Below are positions 1 through 9,755 of a stretch of 64,000 nt of DNA, piece by piece. The stretch is from contig JBLNDJ010000058.1 of assembly GCA_050261515.1 (NCBI GenBank), forward strand, positions 62,001 through 126,000. Reading direction: 5' to 3'. The DNA is from JBLNDJ01 sp050261515. Its GTDB lineage: Bacteria > Acidobacteriota > Terriglobia > Bryobacterales > Bryobacteraceae. Within the stretch, counting starts at the first letter, position 1. Every line of letters begins with the position of its first letter. A program made the translations under genes and the position numbers. The notes under the pieces were generated by a model, which was not told the origin of the DNA, did not search any database, and was given only the letters and a program-made list of their open reading frames with translations.

Positions 1-247
1 CTTCGTGGAGGCCGTGAAGAACCGATTCCGGCGGCTCGAGCGTCAGGGTCGCGACGCCGTTGTACCCCTTACGGCCGCGAAAAGTGACGTGATAGCCGGT
101 CGATTGCAGCGCATCGAGGGGGAAACAGGCGTCCTCGACCTTCGTCTCCTGAAGGCAGAGCGCGTCGGGACGGTTGCGGCCGAGCCAGTCGACAACGAGC
201 GGCGCGCGTTTGCGAATCGAGTTGACGTTCCACGTGGCAATCTTCAT
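1..247 (-). CDS. xth: Exodeoxyribonuclease III, N-terminal part (cut by window start)
   Basis: The first 82 residues of an exonuclease III / AP endonuclease are present; the rest lies before base 1. The start MKIATWNVNSIRKR and the metal-binding LCLQETK segment (residues 31-37) are hallmarks of the Xth branch of the EEP nuclease fold. The family cuts DNA 5' to abasic sites and removes 3' blocking groups in base excision repair. The ATG at 247 matches the family N-terminus. The gene lies downstream of ligD on the same strand, so this end of the array is a group of DNA repair genes. Whether xth shares a transcript with ligD, about 250 bases away, cannot be told. Confidence 0.93.
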   Translation of the reverse strand, partial: MKIATWNVNSIRKRAPLVVDWLGRNRPDALCLQETKVEDACFPLDALQSTGYHVTFRGRKGYNGVATLTLEPPESVLHGLHE

Positions 248-374
248 GGCGCACAGACCATGGTATCCGGTCGCAACGTTCGCGGGAAAATTTCCTCCGC
301 GTTGTCCGCTACTTACGGCGGCCGCCTGTATTTTCGCTTGCGGCGGCGTGCTTATCCTCTCTCAGGAGATTCTG

Positions 375-620
375 ATGTCCCCACTCGAAGCCGAGCTTGT
401 CAAAGAGCTGATCGATGCCCTGCTCCTGGAACGCCGGGTGCACCGCAACGTGGACCGCGCGCTCGATGCCCTCGAGGAGTTGCGCGGCCGCGTGGTTATG
501 ATGCCGCGCCGCGACCTTTCAGCTTCTCCAGCGCCGGTTCCAGCCGGTGGCGCGAACGCCAGAAATCGCTCCACAGATCGCCGGCTTTTGCGATTCGCGC
601 GGCCATCGTTCTCAGCGTAA
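375..620 (+). CDS. Possible small protein of unknown function
   Basis: An 81-residue reading frame starts at an ATG six bases after a good AGGAG ribosome site. Its first 40 residues look like a charged amphipathic helix (LVKELIDALLLERRV), and its arginine-rich tail lies antisense to the last 125 bases of ligD. I do not recognise it. It is the only plausible gene between xth and ligD. The clean ribosome site and helical N-terminus argue for a real gene; the antisense overlap and low-complexity tail argue against. The real protein could also be shorter if the tail is translated by chance. Confidence 0.35.
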   Translation: MSPLEAELVKELIDALLLERRVHRNVDRALDALEELRGRVVMMPRRDLSASPAPVPAGGANARNRSTDRRLLRFARPSFSA

Positions 621-3003
621 AGCGCTCGGCCGTGAGCGACGGCTTCAGTTCGGAGACCGCGACAGGCGCCGAGACCGTCGCGTGCGGCTCCGGGCGAACG
701 CTGTAGACCGAAGCGAGCGACCGGCCCCAGGCGAGTTGCTGGTAATCGAGAAGCACCGTGCCGGACGGGCGCTTGGCGACAATGCGCTGGAAGGTGACCT
801 TCTCCGGCACGCGCGCGCTCACAATGCGCATCACGATTTCGGCGAAGGTGGCGGCCTGCTCGTAGGTGTAGCCGCTCTCGATCGGGACAAAGACGTGGAA
901 GCCGGACGCACCCGAGGTCTTCGGGAACGGCTTCATGCCCGCTTCTTCGAGCACGGCGCAGACCTCGCGCGCAACTTCGACGACGGTCGAGAACGGCGTG
1001 CCTTTGGTCGGGTCCAGGTCGAGGAAAACGTAGTCGGGGTGGTCGAGGTCGCCGGTGCGGCTCGCCCAGGGGTTGTGGTCGATGCAGCCGAGCTGCGCGA
1101 GCCACAGAAGCGTTGCCACATCGTTGCAGACGGCGTGGCGGACTTGCTTGCCCTCCATGGAAATCGGGAAGCCGCCTTCGATGTCCTTCTGGTAGAACGC
1201 GCCGCCGACGAGTCCGTCGGGCATGCGGTGCAGCACGAGCGGGCGGTCCCGCAGAAAGGGCAGGATCAGGCCGGCCACGCTCGCGTAGTAGGCCAGCACT
1301 TCACGCTTGGTGACGTTGACTTCGGGGAACCACACTTTGTTAAGGTGCGTGAGCTTCAGGGTGCGGCCCTCGACATCGAGCGTGAGGTTTTCCGCTTTGC
1401 TTGCGAGGATCTCGCCGGCATAGGAGCGCTCGGGCGCGGGCGCTTCGGCACTGAAGCGGCACTCCTGGGGGTCGATGTCGTCCCGCAGGCCGATGAACAC
1501 GGGCGCGCGCAGGTGCTTGTCGCGCGTCCACTCGCTGAATTTCACGCGGGCGATGAGCTTGGGCTTGACCCAGGTGGCCTTCTCGCGCGTCTCCGGGCGC
1601 TCGGCGAAGGGCATTTCCTTGGTGGCGAGGGGCTGGAGGCGCTCCCACATGTCCTGCGCGCTTTTCTCGTTGAAGCCGCTGCCCGCGCCCCCGATAAAAC
1701 GCAGCTTCGAGCCGTCGTAAAGCCCGAGCAGGATGGCTCCGAAGTGATCGCGGCTGCCGCGGGGCGCGGTGAATCCTCCGATCACGGCGTCGATCTCGGA
1801 GGTCGTCTTGAGCTTGACCCACTGCGTGCCGCGGCCCGCGCCGTAGCGGCTCTGCGCCTGCTTGCCGACGATGCCTTCGACCCCCCTGTCGCGCGCCAGC
1901 CTGTAGAGCCGCTCGCCCTCGCCGGCGACGTGGCCCGAGTAACGCACCGGGTCCGCTGCGTCGAGGATGCGCTTCAGGAAGTTCTTGCGCTCGATGAGCG
2001 GGACGTCGCGCAAGTCATAGCCGTCGCAGTAAAGCAGGTCGAACGCGTAATAGATGACGGGCACCGCGGCGACCAGGGCGCCCGGCGGTTTGAGGACGTT
2101 CATGCGCTGCTGCATGAGCGAGAAGTCCGGGCGGCCCTCGGAGTCGAGGACGACGGCTTCGCCATCGACGATGGCTGCTTTCGCGCGGAGGCGCTCCGCT
2201 ATCGCGGCCAGTTCGGGGAACTGCGAAGTCACCTCGCGGTTGCGGCGCGAGCGCAGTTCCACCTTGCCATTACGAATGAAAGCGACGACGCGCATGCCAT
2301 CCCACTTGATCTCGAAAAGCCACGCGGGGTCGGTGAACGGCTTCTCGATCAGGGTGGCGAGGGTGGGCTCGATGGCGGCGGGCATGGCGGCTTTGCGCGC
2401 GCCGGGGAGGTCGCCCGGCTTGCCCGCGCCCAGCGTGAGGCCCGCTTCGATTTCTCCGATGGTGCGCCCGCTAAGGACGGAGCCGTCGTGGCGCTCGATA
2501 TCCCAGTCCGGCTCAACGGCGCCGTCGGCGTGCTTGATCATGAGCCAGTTCTTCTGCTGCTTCGGGTCCCGCGAACGTTTGCCGGTGTGGACCAGCACGA
2601 AACTGCCGCGCAGCTTCTTTCCGTGCAGGGTGAACTTCAGCTCGCCGCGCGCGAGCTGATCGGCGGCGGAAAGCGGGCCTTCCATTTCGTAAGTTCCGCT
2701 GTCCCAGAGCTCGACCGGACCGGCGCCGTAGCCCTCCGGGATGACGCCTTCGAAGCCGCCGTAGGCCAGCGGATGGTCCTCGGTCCGGACGGCGAGGCGC
2801 TTGTCCTTCGGGTCGAGCGACGGCCCTTTCGGCACCGCCCAGGAGACGAGCACGCCGTCGATCTCGAGCCGGAAATCGTAGTGGAGGCGCGTGGCGTCGT
2901 GCTTTTGAACGACGAAGCTGTTGCCCCCGGCGGGGGCGGCGACGGGCGGCGGCTCGGGCGTCTTCTCGAATTTGCGCTTGCGGCGATATTCTTCGAGCGG
3001 CAT
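496..3003 (-). CDS. ligD: Three-domain ATP-dependent DNA ligase LigD
   Basis: This 835-residue NHEJ end-processing and sealing enzyme has the domain order phosphoesterase, ligase, polymerase, as in Pseudomonas LigD. The 3'-phosphoesterase domain (about 30-165) has the HDATRLHYDFRLE segment. The ligase domain carries the nucleotidyl-transfer lysine in EIKWDGMR (about 231). The C-terminal AEP-type polymerase (about 540-835) has the metal motif LDLDPTKG (about 664). The family works with Ku at double-strand breaks; no ku gene is in this window. I chose the ATG at 3003 because it starts at the family N-terminus (MPLEEYRRKR) and overlaps the stop of the upstream polymerase gene by one base (TAATG), so translation is probably coupled. 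Confidence 0.95.
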   Translation of the reverse strand: MPLEEYRRKRKFEKTPEPPPVAAPAGGNSFVVQKHDATRLHYDFRLEIDGVLVSWAVPKGPSLDPKDKRLAVRTEDHPLAYGGFEGVIPEGYGAGPVELWDSGTYEMEGPLSAADQLARGELKFTLHGKKLRGSFVLVHTGKRSRDPKQQKNWLMIKHADGAVEPDWDIERHDGSVLSGRTIGEIEAGLTLGAGKPGDLPGARKAAMPAAIEPTLATLIEKPFTDPAWLFEIKWDGMRVVAFIRNGKVELRSRRNREVTSQFPELAAIAERLRAKAAIVDGEAVVLDSEGRPDFSLMQQRMNVLKPPGALVAAVPVIYYAFDLLYCDGYDLRDVPLIERKNFLKRILDAADPVRYSGHVAGEGERLYRLARDRGVEGIVGKQAQSRYGAGRGTQWVKLKTTSEIDAVIGGFTAPRGSRDHFGAILLGLYDGSKLRFIGGAGSGFNEKSAQDMWERLQPLATKEMPFAERPETREKATWVKPKLIARVKFSEWTRDKHLRAPVFIGLRDDIDPQECRFSAEAPAPERSYAGEILASKAENLTLDVEGRTLKLTHLNKVWFPEVNVTKREVLAYYASVAGLILPFLRDRPLVLHRMPDGLVGGAFYQKDIEGGFPISMEGKQVRHAVCNDVATLLWLAQLGCIDHNPWASRTGDLDHPDYVFLDLDPTKGTPFSTVVEVAREVCAVLEEAGMKPFPKTSGASGFHVFVPIESGYTYEQAATFAEIVMRIVSARVPEKVTFQRIVAKRPSGTVLLDYQQLAWGRSLASVYSVRPEPHATVSAPVAVSELKPSLTAERFTLRTMAARIAKAGDLWSDFWRSRHRLEPALEKLKGRGAAS

Positions 3004-3833
3004 TACCTGAAAAAATCGTGCCACGGATCCTTGCGCGCATCGAGCGTCTCGAAGGCGTTGCGGATGGTCCATTCGTCCGGCCGCAGATCGGGGCGGTCGA
3101 GTTCCTCCCAGGCAAGGGGCATCGAGATGGGAGCGCCCGCGCGGGCGCGCACCGCGTAGGCGGGAGCGACCGTCTGGCCGTAGGCGTTCCGGTTCGTATC
3201 GATGAAGACTCGCCCGTGGCGCTTGTCTTTGCGCTGCTCGAGCGTCCAGCGATCCGGGCCGTTTTTGACGAGTTCCTCAGCGACGGCGCGTGCGAAGGCG
3301 CGGACGGCGCCGAATTCCTGCTTGCGGTCGAGCGGGACGGCGACGTGCAGGCCGGTCTTTCCAGTGGTCTTGACGAAGGCGCGGCGGCGCTGTGCGTCGA
3401 GCAGGCTGCGCAAGCTCTGTGCCGCGGCTTTTACCTCCGGGAACACGGCCCCCGAAGGGTCGAGGTCGAAGACGAGCTGGTCGGGGTTCTCGAGCCGGCC
3501 GACGCGGCTAAGCCAGGCGTGCGGCGTGACCATGGCCAGGTTGGCGAGATAGACGAGCGTTCTTTCGTCGTCGCAAATGACGTGGCGGACGGTGCCGCCT
3601 TCCTTGGGGACGGTAACGGTCTTTATCCAGTCCGGGAAGTGTTCCGGGGCGTGCTGCTGGAAGAAGCCGCGCGCGCCGATCCCGGAGGGAAAGCGCTCGA
3701 GGGAGAGCGGCCTCCCGCGCAGGTAGGGCAGTATGCGCGGCGCGATTCGGCGATAGTACTCAATCAGCTCGCCTTTGGCGATGCCTTCGCCGGGGAAGAT
3801 GACTTTCTGCGGGTTGCTTATGGGGGCGCTCAT
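3003..3833 (-). CDS. Stand-alone LigD-type polymerase/primase (AEP family)
   Basis: This 276-residue protein is a single LigD polymerase domain of the archaeo-eukaryotic primase superfamily. It has the start NPQKVIFPGEG, the two-aspartate metal motif FDLDPSG (about 124) and the TGKTGLHVAVPL segment. Such enzymes add ribo- or deoxynucleotides to bridge broken ends. The neighbouring LigD has its own polymerase domain, so this organism has two different copies side by side. The start ATG overlaps the stop of the oxidase subunit IV gene as ATGA, and the stop overlaps the ligD start. The protein is thus embedded in the respiratory gene array by translational overlap on both sides. Confidence 0.93.
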   Translation of the reverse strand: MSAPISNPQKVIFPGEGIAKGELIEYYRRIAPRILPYLRGRPLSLERFPSGIGARGFFQQHAPEHFPDWIKTVTVPKEGGTVRHVICDDERTLVYLANLAMVTPHAWLSRVGRLENPDQLVFDLDPSGAVFPEVKAAAQSLRSLLDAQRRRAFVKTTGKTGLHVAVPLDRKQEFGAVRAFARAVAEELVKNGPDRWTLEQRKDKRHGRVFIDTNRNAYGQTVAPAYAVRARAGAPISMPLAWEELDRPDLRPDEWTIRNAFETLDARKDPWHDFFR

Positions 3834-4095
3834 GGCAACCAGCCGCGCGTCATATAGTCGCTCGCGGTGAGCATCAGCATGATGGCCAGCCAGCAGAAGC
3901 CCGCGATGGCGAAGACCAGCGTCAGCTTACCCTCGTACCTCACGTGCATGAAAAACAAGATGACGAGCACGGCCTTCACGATCGCGATGGTCATGGCGAG
4001 CACCGTGTTCATCCTCCCCAGATCGAAAAACGCGATCCCCGTGGTGGCGAGCGCCAGGGCCAGCAGCGCGATGAAGACGACAACGTAGGTTCGGG

Positions 4096-4099
<4 letters not shown>
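3830..4099 (-). CDS. Cytochrome c oxidase subunit IV
   Basis: An 89-residue membrane protein with three hydrophobic segments and the FFMHVRYEGKL pattern of prokaryotic oxidase subunit IV (CtaF/CyoD type). It is a small accessory subunit of the inner-membrane heme-copper oxidase. It follows subunit III with overlapping ends and ends in an ATGA overlap with the LigD-type polymerase gene. The start ATG at 4099 gives the usual family length. Confidence 0.88.
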
Positions 4100-4735
<636 letters not shown>

Positions 4736-4743
<8 letters not shown>

Positions 4744-6361
4744 GCGGGGGCTCCTGGTCGTAGTGATAGGCTTCCTCGAAAACCAGCGGCGGCTCGTCAA
4801 AGTTTTCCGTGGGCGGCGGCGAAGGCGTCTTCCATTCGAGCCCGGTCGCGCCCCACGGATTCGGGCCCGCCGGCAGGCCGTACCGCAGCGACCAGAGCAT
4901 GTAGGCGAGCGGCAACAGGTAGCCGACGGCCAGGATGGAGGCGCCCGCAGTCGAAAGCACGTTGTAGACCTGGAACTCGGGCGGATAGGCATGATAACGG
5001 CGCGGCATGCCCAGGTAGCCGAGCACGAATTGCGGGAAGAACGTCAGGTTGAATCCGATGAAGGTGATGACGGCCGCCATGCGCGCCCAGCCTTCCGGAT
5101 ACAGGCGGCCGGTGATCTTCGGCCACCAGAAATGGATGCCGCCAATGTAGGCCATGATCATGCCGCCCACCATGATGTAGTGGAAGTGCGCGACGACGAA
5201 GTAGGTGTCGTGCACGTGCGCATCCACGCCAAGCGAAGCCACCATCAGGCCTGTGAGGCCGCCCATCGTGAAAAGGCCGATGAATCCTATCGCGTAAAGA
5301 AACGGCGTGTCGAACTGAAGGGAGCCTTTGTACATGGTGGCCGTCCAGTTGAAGACTTTGATGGCCGAGGGCACGGCGACCGCGTAGCTCAGAAACGAAA
5401 AGGCCATGCCCGCATAGATCGATTGCCCCGCGATGAACATGTGGTGTCCCCAAACCAGGAAGCCAAGGATGGCGATAGCGAGGCTGGCGAAGGCGACGAA
5501 GCCGTACCCGAAGACGCGCTTGCGCGTGAAGCATGCCACCAGCTCGCTTACGACGCCCATGCCGGGCAGGATCATGATGTAGACGGCCGGGTGCGAGTAG
5601 AACCAGAACATGTGCTGGAACAGGATCGGGTCGCCGCCGAGAGCGGGGTCGAAGATGCCGAGGCGGAAAACGCGCTCGATGGCGACCAGCAGCAGCGTGA
5701 TCGCGACCACCGGCGTTCCGAGCACCATGATAACGGCGGTCGCGTAGTTCGACCAGAGAAACAGCGGCAGGCGCATCCACGTCATGCCGGGAGCGCGCAT
5801 GGTGTGGATGGTCACGATGAAGTTGAGTCCGGTGAGGATGGAGGAGAAGCCGTTGATGAAGATGCCGACGATGGCGAGGACGACATGCGTGGTCGAGAAG
5901 GACGAGCTGAACGGGGTATAGAACGTCCAGCCGGTATCGACGCCGCCGCTGATGAGCGCGGTGAGCGTAAGGATAGCGCCGCCGATGTAGAGATACCAGC
6001 TCAGCAGGTTGACGCGCGGGAAGGCGAGATCGCGCGCGCCGATCATCATCGGCACCAGGAAATTGCCGAGCGTGGCCGGGATCGACGGGATCAGGAAGAA
6101 GAACACCATCACGATGCCGTGCATGGTGAAGGAGCGGTTGTACGTGTCGGACGAGACGAGGTCGCCCGGCGGTGTGAGCAATTCGAGGCGGACGAGGCCC
6201 GCGAAGAGCGCGCCGACGAAGAACATCAGCGTGATGCTCACCAGGTAGAGAATCGCGATGCGCTTGTGATCCGTGGTGAGGAGCCACGAGCGCACGGTGT
6301 GGGAGGCGTTCAGGTAGTTCGTTGTGCGCCCGATGCCTGCGGGTTCGATGGATGCGGCCAT
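4736..6361 (-). CDS. ctaD: Cytochrome c oxidase subunit I, type A2
   Basis: The 541-residue catalytic subunit of a proton-pumping heme-copper oxidase; it reduces oxygen to water in the inner membrane. About 12 membrane helices are visible. The copper B and crosslinked Tyr region reads FWFYSHPAVYIMILPG, the two copper histidines sit in WGHHMF, and the heme ligands in DTYFVVAHFHYIMVGG. In canonical A1 oxidases the first motif is HPEVY with a proton-conducting glutamate. Here it is alanine preceded by Tyr-Ser, the signature of A2-type enzymes such as the Rhodothermus caa3. The ATG at 6361 lies one base after the subunit II stop. Confidence 0.97.
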
Positions 6362-6362
6362 G

Positions 6363-7352
6363 CTATTCGGTCTCCGGTTCCTGCTCCGCGCGCCCCTCGC
6401 CCTGTCCGGAACCAATGCCCGCGCCCGGCCGGGCGAGCGCAGGGGTTCCGAGCGACTTGATGTAGGCGATCAACTGGAGGATGCCGTCCTCGCTGACTTC
6501 GCCCTGGAAGCTCGGCATGAGGTTGGGGTATCCGGCGACGATCTTTGCGCCGGGATCGACGATGGATTCGCGGAGATAGGCTTCGTCGGCGATCGCGACG
6601 CGGCCGTCGGCGAGTCCCACTCCCTTCATGTAGAGGCCGTTCAAGTTCGGCGCGAGCACTCCGTGGCAGTTGACGCAGCCGAGGCGCCGGTAGAGTTCCG
6701 CGCCTGCCTGCGCCATCGTCTCGCCCGCGCCGCCGTTGAGCCAGTGCTCGTAATCCGCGGGATTCATAACGTAGACCGTGCCCCTCATGCGCGAGTGGCT
6801 CGTGCCGCAGTATTCCGCGCAGAAAAGGTGGAAGGCGCCGGTCTTGGTGGCGCGCACCCATTCGGTGGTGTACATACCGGGCACGGCGTCTTTCTTGATG
6901 CGGAACGCGGGCATGAAGAAGCTGTGGATGACGTCCTGCGAGGTGAGGATGAACTGCACGTTGCGCCCGGCGGGGATGTGGACTTCGTTGATCTCGCGCC
7001 GGCCGCTGGGGTGTTGCACGTACCACATCCATTGCTTGCCGACCACGTAGATTTGCGTGGAGTCTTTCGGCGGATTGCCGTTGGCGTAGAAGATGCTCGC
7101 GCCCCAGAAGAAGAAAATCAGGAAGATCACGAGCGGGAGGGCCGACCAGAGCGTTTCAAGCCCGATATTACCGCGGATGGCACGCGGGCGCTCGCCGGGC
7201 GCGCGGCGGCGATAGCGGATTCCGAAAAACAGGATGAGGCCGAAGATGAGGAGCGTCACGAGCGCGGCGGAGGCGAGCTCGAAGGCGAACAGGGCGTCCA
7301 CATTGCGCGCTTGCGCGGAGGCGGCGGTGGGCCACAGCGGCATGGCGGTCAT
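6363..7352 (-). CDS. ctaC: Cytochrome c oxidase subunit II with fused cytochrome c (caa3)
   Basis: A 329-residue subunit II. It has an N-terminal segment, two membrane helices (about 20-45 and 70-90), a periplasmic cupredoxin domain with the CuA ligands in CAEYCGTSHSRM, and a C-terminal cytochrome c domain with the heme site CVNCH (about 227) and a Met ligand in NLMPSF. The fusion defines caa3 oxidases, in which the tethered heme passes electrons to CuA. It probably receives electrons from the alternative complex III encoded upstream. The start ATG overlaps the SCO stop as ATGA. The tail is rich in Gly, Glu and Arg and probably disordered. Confidence 0.96.
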   Translation of the reverse strand: MTAMPLWPTAASAQARNVDALFAFELASAALVTLLIFGLILFFGIRYRRRAPGERPRAIRGNIGLETLWSALPLVIFLIFFFWGASIFYANGNPPKDSTQIYVVGKQWMWYVQHPSGRREINEVHIPAGRNVQFILTSQDVIHSFFMPAFRIKKDAVPGMYTTEWVRATKTGAFHLFCAEYCGTSHSRMRGTVYVMNPADYEHWLNGGAGETMAQAGAELYRRLGCVNCHGVLAPNLNGLYMKGVGLADGRVAIADEAYLRESIVDPGAKIVAGYPNLMPSFQGEVSEDGILQLIAYIKSLGTPALARPGAGIGSGQGEGRAEQEPETE

Positions 7353-8158
7353 GCGCGTGCTCCCCTGGCGCGGCGGCGGCGCTGGGCCGCGACGATCAAC
7401 GCGAATACGCCGATGAACGTCGCGACGGCACCGGCTCGCACGAGGTTGAGAATCGCCAGGCTGTACTTGCCCGTGGCGGGGTCGTAGTGGAAACAGTACA
7501 GCAGGATCTTATCGACGGGCCGGCCGATACGGTTCGACGACGCATCGAGGAGCGCGAGCCGCAGGTCTTCGGCGGAGTACTCGACTCCGTACTGATAGCG
7601 GGCGACGCGTCCCTCGGGTGTGAGGACGACGATACCGGCGGCGTGAGCGTATTGCCTGCTCTCGGGGTCGTACTCGTAGCGGAAGCCGACGGCATCAGCG
7701 ACGGCGCGGATGGCGGGTTCGGTTCCGGTGAGAAAGTGCCAGTCGGCTCCCCGGCGGCGGTACTTTTCGAGATAGTTCGCTTTTTTTGCGGCCGCCAGGA
7801 CAGGGCCTTCCTTCGGATTTATGCTGATGACGACGGCCTCGAATTCGTTGCCCGCCGTGAAGCCGAGCGCGCGGAAGGCGCGCAGCTCGCCGTTCAGCGC
7901 GAGCGTGCAGAGCATGGGGCATTCGTAGTAGGCCAGCGTGAGGACCACCGGCTTGTTGCGGAAGTAAGTTGCGAGCGCGACGGCGCGGCCGGCTTCGTCG
8001 CGGAAGGGTACATCGAGCGGGACTTGCGCGTTGAGCTTCTGGTCGAAGGCGACTTTCTTGAGGAGGTCGGGACGCGGCGCTTTGCGTTCGATCCAGGGGA
8101 CGATGTCCTGGGCGTGAGAGGCGACGGCGACGAGCGCAAACGCGAGTGCCAGTCTCAT
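7349..8158 (-). CDS. SCO1/SenC-family copper chaperone
   Basis: A 269-residue exported protein with a signal peptide (ending near SHAQ), a thioredoxin-fold SCO domain and a C-terminal membrane helix (about 240-260). The copper-binding residues are CPMLC (about 80-84) and the distal histidine in YAHAAGIVVL. The family loads copper into the CuA centre of subunit II, which fits its place directly before that gene. The C-terminal rather than N-terminal anchor is typical of SCO proteins in ACIII-oxidase operons. Both ends overlap neighbours as ATGA. Confidence 0.93.
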   Translation of the reverse strand: MRLALAFALVAVASHAQDIVPWIERKAPRPDLLKKVAFDQKLNAQVPLDVPFRDEAGRAVALATYFRNKPVVLTLAYYECPMLCTLALNGELRAFRALGFTAGNEFEAVVISINPKEGPVLAAAKKANYLEKYRRRGADWHFLTGTEPAIRAVADAVGFRYEYDPESRQYAHAAGIVVLTPEGRVARYQYGVEYSAEDLRLALLDASSNRIGRPVDKILLYCFHYDPATGKYSLAILNLVRAGAVATFIGVFALIVAAQRRRRARGARA

Positions 8159-8640
8159 CGCGAAGCTCCCGGGAGCGGCTTGCTAGGCTCGAGATCAGGC
8201 GGGCGGTTGAAACGCGGTACGGGCGCTCCGGTCTGCGGCCCGCCGGATTCCGGGCCGGTGTCGGGGACCGTCGCGGGCTGCGCGCCTTGCGTCGGCAGGC
8301 CGCGCATAGCGAGCAGGTCCATCGCGCGGTTGATCGGAATGCGGGCGACTCCCCCCGGCTGGTCCACCCAGCCATAGCTTCCGAGCACGGCGTCTTCGTG
8401 CCGGCGCAGGTTGTAGATGTCGAACTGCGGCTTCGCCTGAATGCGCGGCGCGGGCGGGACCTGTGTCAGCTCGGCGGAGGCGGCCGGTGGCGTCCGCGCG
8501 GCGAAGGTGCCGTACAACCACCAGAGGAAGACGAGGCTGAGAGCGACCCCCAGAAGCAGGCTACCGAGGAAGATGTAGACCCCGGTGGGGTTGACGTCCT
8601 TGTGTTCGAAGGCCCCCGCGGGGGTCATGCTTTCTGCCAT
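8155..8640 (-). CDS. Small membrane-anchored protein of the ACIII-oxidase operon
   Basis: A 161-residue protein with one membrane helix (about 20-43) and a periplasmic proline-rich tail. The part LGSYGWVDQPGGVARIPINR followed by AMDLLA looks conserved in kind with short proteins encoded next to SCO genes in ACIII operons; their function is not established. It starts at an ATG with GGAGGA four bases upstream, 16 bases inside the end of actF, and ends in an ATGA overlap with the SCO gene. It is probably an accessory or assembly protein of ACIII or the oxidase. That role is inferred from context only. Confidence 0.82.
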   Translation of the reverse strand: MAESMTPAGAFEHKDVNPTGVYIFLGSLLLGVALSLVFLWWLYGTFAARTPPAASAELTQVPPAPRIQAKPQFDIYNLRRHEDAVLGSYGWVDQPGGVARIPINRAMDLLAMRGLPTQGAQPATVPDTGPESGGPQTGAPVPRFNRPPDLEPSKPLPGASR

Positions 8641-9755
8641 GATTCCTCCAGGCGCGGATCGTGCAACGGCACGAGGGGGCGCTTGCCGAGCTGCCACAAC
8701 AGCAGCGCGATCCAGATGCCGCCCAGTCCTATGGGGGCAGCGAAGTCGAGCCACGAAACGAAGATGCGGTCCGGGTGGAAAGCGGGCTCGACGTTCCAGT
8801 ACTGCTCGATCAAGTGGACGATGACGACGAACGCCGCGATGGTCGCGATGCGGTCCGCGCGGCGCTTGTTGCGCCTCCCGAGCAGGATGAAGAACGGAAC
8901 CCCGAAGTGGAAGATAGCCACCACGACGGTGATCCACGCCCAGTTGCCGCGCGTGCGATGGAGGTACCATACGATCTCTTTCGGCAGGTTGCCCGACCAG
9001 GTGATGATGAGCTGCGACACTTCGACGTAGGCCCAGAGGATGACGAAGGTCCAAAGCAGGTTGCCGAGATCCTGATACTCCTTATACGAGACGAGGTCCC
9101 GAAGCGGGGCGCGGCGCGAGACGTAGCGCAGAGCAAAGATGGCGACGCCGAGTACCGTGAGGACCTGGCCGACCAGGTAGAACCCGGGGAACATGGTGGA
9201 ATACCAGTCGGCTTCGAGCGCCATGATCCAGTCGACGACGGCGAAGGTCGTGGCGAACGAATAAAGAATGATGCCCGGGCCGCTGAGCTTCGCGCGGAGG
9301 CTTTGATAGCGAAAATCGCCGGTTTCGTCCTGGCGGCGCGACCAGGTATTTAGCAAGTAGCCGATAACTCCCCAGATCAGGAAATAGATTAGCAGCCGTG
9401 TTATTACGAAGGGCGTGTTGAGATAGACGATCTTGTGGGCGAGCGCGCGGTCGAGCGAGACGGCGTGCGCGTCTGCGTAGGTGTACAAGCGCGGGATGCC
9501 GAGCACGAGCGGGATCGCGAGCGCGAACATGTAGGGCAGCGTGCGCAAGGCCGCTTCGAGGATGCGCTGGATGACGAAGCCCCAGGCGCCTCCGACCAGG
9601 TAATAGAGCATGAGCAACTGGCCGCAGCCGACAGCCGCGCCGATCCAGAACCAGTAGGCCCACAGGTACGAGCGGAGGACCTGCGTGGGCTCGAAGACTG
9701 CGCCGATCGCGCAGGCGGCCAGGCCGAGGGCTCCAGCGATGAGGGCGGTCTTCAT
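8625..9755 (-). CDS. actF: Alternative complex III membrane subunit ActF (NrfD/PsrC-like)
   Basis: A 376-residue integral membrane protein with about ten helices, of the NrfD-like quinol-binding family. It is shorter than ActC and lacks its long termini. In characterised ACIII complexes ActC and ActF are the paired membrane subunits that take electrons from quinol. Visible features include RSYLWAYWFWIGAAVG near the start and the loop LSGPGIILYSFATTFAVVDW. Its place, after ActE and before SCO/cox genes, matches the actA-F order. The start ATG overlaps the actE stop. Confidence 0.92.
   Translation of the reverse strand: MKTALIAGALGLAACAIGAVFEPTQVLRSYLWAYWFWIGAAVGCGQLLMLYYLVGGAWGFVIQRILEAALRTLPYMFALAIPLVLGIPRLYTYADAHAVSLDRALAHKIVYLNTPFVITRLLIYFLIWGVIGYLLNTWSRRQDETGDFRYQSLRAKLSGPGIILYSFATTFAVVDWIMALEADWYSTMFPGFYLVGQVLTVLGVAIFALRYVSRRAPLRDLVSYKEYQDLGNLLWTFVILWAYVEVSQLIITWSGNLPKEIVWYLHRTRGNWAWITVVVAIFHFGVPFFILLGRRNKRRADRIATIAAFVVIVHLIEQYWNVEPAFHPDRIFVSWLDFAAPIGLGGIWIALLLWQLGKRPLVPLHDPRLEESWQKA

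Noticed and set aside
547..3159. 870-codon plus-strand frame opposite ligD
   Set aside because: The minus strand has all three LigD domains with intact motifs; the plus frame has no recognisable domain.
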